A stretch of 6,519 bases of DNA, taken from NCBI GenBank assembly GCA_003251955.1, contig QKDV01000135.1:1-6519 (forward strand), read 5' to 3'. The notes beneath the pieces are model-generated. The model made no database searches. It was not told the origin of the DNA and worked only from the letters and a program-made list of their open reading frames with translations. Position numbers and translations under genes: made by a program. Shown here one piece after another: positions 5,531 to 6,519 of the stretch; within the stretch, counting starts at the first letter, position 1; the number at the start of each line of letters is the position of its first letter. This DNA comes from Methanospirillum hungatei (GTDB taxonomy: Archaea > Halobacteriota > Methanomicrobia > Methanomicrobiales > Methanospirillaceae).

Positions 5531-6374
5531 ATCTGAAGAGCACTGCTGATACCAGAAAGATCAGGAGCGAAGCAAACATGCCAATTTTGATGAGGAGTGA
5601 ACTTTTGGACTCTTTTATCTCATCCGGAGTTTCGCAACGCAGTGCACGAAATGCGCCATAGAGAATTACAAGATCAACGGGAATTATTCCAGCCAGATAG
5701 AAATTACCCCACCTGAAAAAGAGCAGAAGTGAGGTGATAACTCCAATCACTGCAGCTGCTGATGAAACCAGAACTGTAATACGAAGTCCGTAGAGAATCG
5801 GCAGGGTGCGTGCACCCTGCTCCCGGTCACCTGGCATATCTTCTGCATCTTTAACAAGTTCTCTTGCCAGGATAACTCCAAATGATGCCCCCGCAACAGG
5901 AAGATTTGCTATTACTCCTTCCCATCCAACGAGGGCGCCTCCGAAAAGGAAGATACTTGCAGAAAGATATGAGACTGCAAGGTTTCCAAGAAGAGGCATC
6001 ACCTTCAGATGAGATGCATACTCCCAGAGCAGAACCGAATTCACAACCGCGATGATTACGAGGGGCAGAGGGGCAAAGACAATCCCGATAATATTTGCAG
6101 CAACAAAGAGCAGCACCGCGTACAAAAATGCTGCTCTCGGGCTTATCTCACCGGAAGGAATCGGGCGTTCAGGTCGGTTGATCGCATCAATTGCTGCATC
6201 ATGGTAGTCGTTGATCACATTACCGGCCGCTGTTATCAGAAAGACCATGAGAAAGATGATCAATACCGGCATAACCAGCGTGCCAGTGGCGATAACAAAA
6301 GCCAGAACTGCAGCGAATCCGGCCATAACAGCATTGAGAGGCCTTATGATCCTGATAATGGCAGCAGGTTTCAT
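5529..6374 (-). CDS. UbiA-family prenyltransferase, probable digeranylgeranylglyceryl phosphate synthase
   Basis: The 281-aa integral membrane protein most likely adds the second geranylgeranyl group to geranylgeranylglyceryl phosphate, making the core archaeal ether lipid. Its first Asp-rich motif is NDYHDAAID (Asn55-Asp63) followed by NRPERPIPSG (66-75). The second is KDAEDMPGD (175-183) followed by the ARTLPILYG segment. Both motifs are intact, and about eight or nine hydrophobic segments fill the rest. IINRPERPIPSG-type sequence and size are typical of archaeal DGGGP synthases; another UbiA paralogue, such as one acting on a heme- or quinone-type substrate, is less likely. The ATG at 6374 is preceded by GTGAT (6382-6378), a partial Shine-Dalgarno match 3 nt away. 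The start lies only 18 nt downstream of tRNA-Arg on the same strand. The 3' end is convergent with the DUF116 gene, 10 nt apart. Confidence 0.9.
   Translation of the reverse strand: MKPAAIIRIIRPLNAVMAGFAAVLAFVIATGTLVMPVLIIFLMVFLITAAGNVINDYHDAAIDAINRPERPIPSGEISPRAAFLYAVLLFVAANIIGIVFAPLPLVIIAVVNSVLLWEYASHLKVMPLLGNLAVSYLSASIFLFGGALVGWEGVIANLPVAGASFGVILARELVKDAEDMPGDREQGARTLPILYGLRITVLVSSAAAVIGVITSLLLFFRWGNFYLAGIIPVDLVILYGAFRALRCETPDEIKESKSSLLIKIGMFASLLIFLVSAVLFR
5801..5820. repeat. GC-rich 9-bp inverted repeat inside the prenyltransferase gene
   Basis: GCAGGGTGC (5801-5809) and GCACCCTGC (5812-5820) are exact reverse complements separated by 2 nt. They cover the codons for the conserved QGARTLP stretch after the second Asp-rich motif. 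It would form a stable RNA hairpin, but conserved protein sequence may explain it, and no regulatory role is evident. Confidence 0.35.
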
Positions 6375-6382
6375 GCTATCAC

Positions 6383-6388
6383 AAAAAA
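6383..6388 (-). terminator. T6 tract after tRNA-Arg
   Basis: On the minus strand a run of six T residues starts 5 nt after the tRNA 3' end (AAAAAA on the plus strand). It may end the tRNA transcript. It also lies within the 18-nt gap before the prenyltransferase start, so incomplete termination here would let transcription continue into that gene. Confidence 0.5.
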
Positions 6389-6392
6389 GTTA

Positions 6393-6467
6393 CGGACGTG
6401 GAGGGATTTGAACCCCCGACATTCAGCTTAGGAGGCTGACGCCATATCCTGACTAGGCCACACGTCC
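6393..6467 (-). tRNA. tRNA-Arg with anticodon CCT
   Basis: The 75-nt minus-strand gene folds as a complete cloverleaf. Acceptor GGACGTG pairs with CACGTCC (7 bp). The D arm begins GCC and closes with GGC around an AGTCAGGATA loop. Anticodon stem TCAGC pairs with GCTGA, enclosing loop CTCCTAA with anticodon CCT, which reads AGG. The variable region has 5 nt, and the T stem GGGGG/CCCTC has one G-T wobble and loop TTCAAAT. The discriminator is G, and the following bases are not CCA, so CCA is added after transcription. No intron is present. AGG codons are used in the neighbouring genes, for example in pyrB. The prenyltransferase gene follows 18 nt downstream. Confidence 0.96.
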
Positions 6468-6492
6468 TGCCTTATCATGTGGCATACGGGAA

Positions 6493-6500
6493 GGTATAAG
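6493..6500 (-). promoter_or_regulatory. Probable TATA box of tRNA-Arg
   Basis: CTTATACC on the minus strand lies 26-33 nt upstream of the mature tRNA 5' end, the spacing expected for an archaeal TATA box with initiation a few nucleotides before the tRNA. It is the best TATA-like element in the 52 nt between the tRNA and the window end. Confidence 0.55.
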
Positions 6501-6519
6501 TCTATCGAACTGCCATTTT

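Noticed and set aside
5801..5820. GC-rich hairpin in the prenyltransferase gene as a regulatory element or internal terminator
   Set aside because: It lies over codons for a conserved QGARTLP stretch and no T-run follows it; coding constraint is a sufficient explanation, so it is listed only as a repeat.
6009..6431. Plus-strand ORF of 140 aa ending in TWRDLNPRHSA
   Set aside because: It is antisense to the prenyltransferase gene, and its tail is the familiar false translation of a tRNA gene's complementary strand.

Overview
The window is from an archaeal chromosome, most likely a methanogen. The main evidence is an archaeal-type CoaD, a CoB-CoM heterodisulfide reductase A (HdrA) family protein, an archaeal ether-lipid UbiA prenyltransferase, a PyrB/PyrI pair, and a tRNA gene without an encoded CCA. 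Protein style, moderate GC and frequent AGG arginine codons suggest Methanomicrobiales, but that rank is an inference from memory. No insertion sequence, phage gene, CRISPR array or clear sign of gene transfer was seen.

Layout. (1) 1-1315, plus strand: pyrB (5' end outside the window) and pyrI, overlapping by ATGA, encode aspartate transcarbamoylase. (2) 1301-1792, minus strand: coaD, whose last 15 nt overlap the end of pyrI convergently. (3) 1793-1987: a divergent intergenic region of 195 nt with a two-layer palindrome, a possible TATA box, and one half of a 12-nt inverted repeat whose other half is the start of the next gene. (4) 1988-5518, plus strand: a tight string of four genes: gamma-class carbonic anhydrase-like protein, a stripped-down HdrA-like flavin/iron-sulfur protein, MtnA-type methylthioribose-1-phosphate isomerase, and a DUF116 membrane protein. 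The first three are joined by 14-nt overlaps; the fourth follows after 10 nt. A T8 tract ends the string. (5) 5529-6374, minus strand: UbiA-family prenyltransferase, probably geranylgeranylglyceryl-phosphate geranylgeranyltransferase. Only 18 nt upstream of it lies tRNA-Arg(CCT) at 6393-6467, with its own TATA-like box.

How the genes work together. PyrB and PyrI form one enzyme of pyrimidine synthesis. CoaD (coenzyme A) and UbiA (membrane lipids) are housekeeping enzymes with no obvious tie to their neighbours. The unexplained unit is the four-gene string. It couples a carbonic anhydrase fold, a redox core with two ferredoxin clusters, a sulfur-salvage sugar isomerase and a cysteine-rich membrane protein, without the usual HdrB, HdrC or MvhD partners. 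This is the best candidate here for an undescribed functional association.
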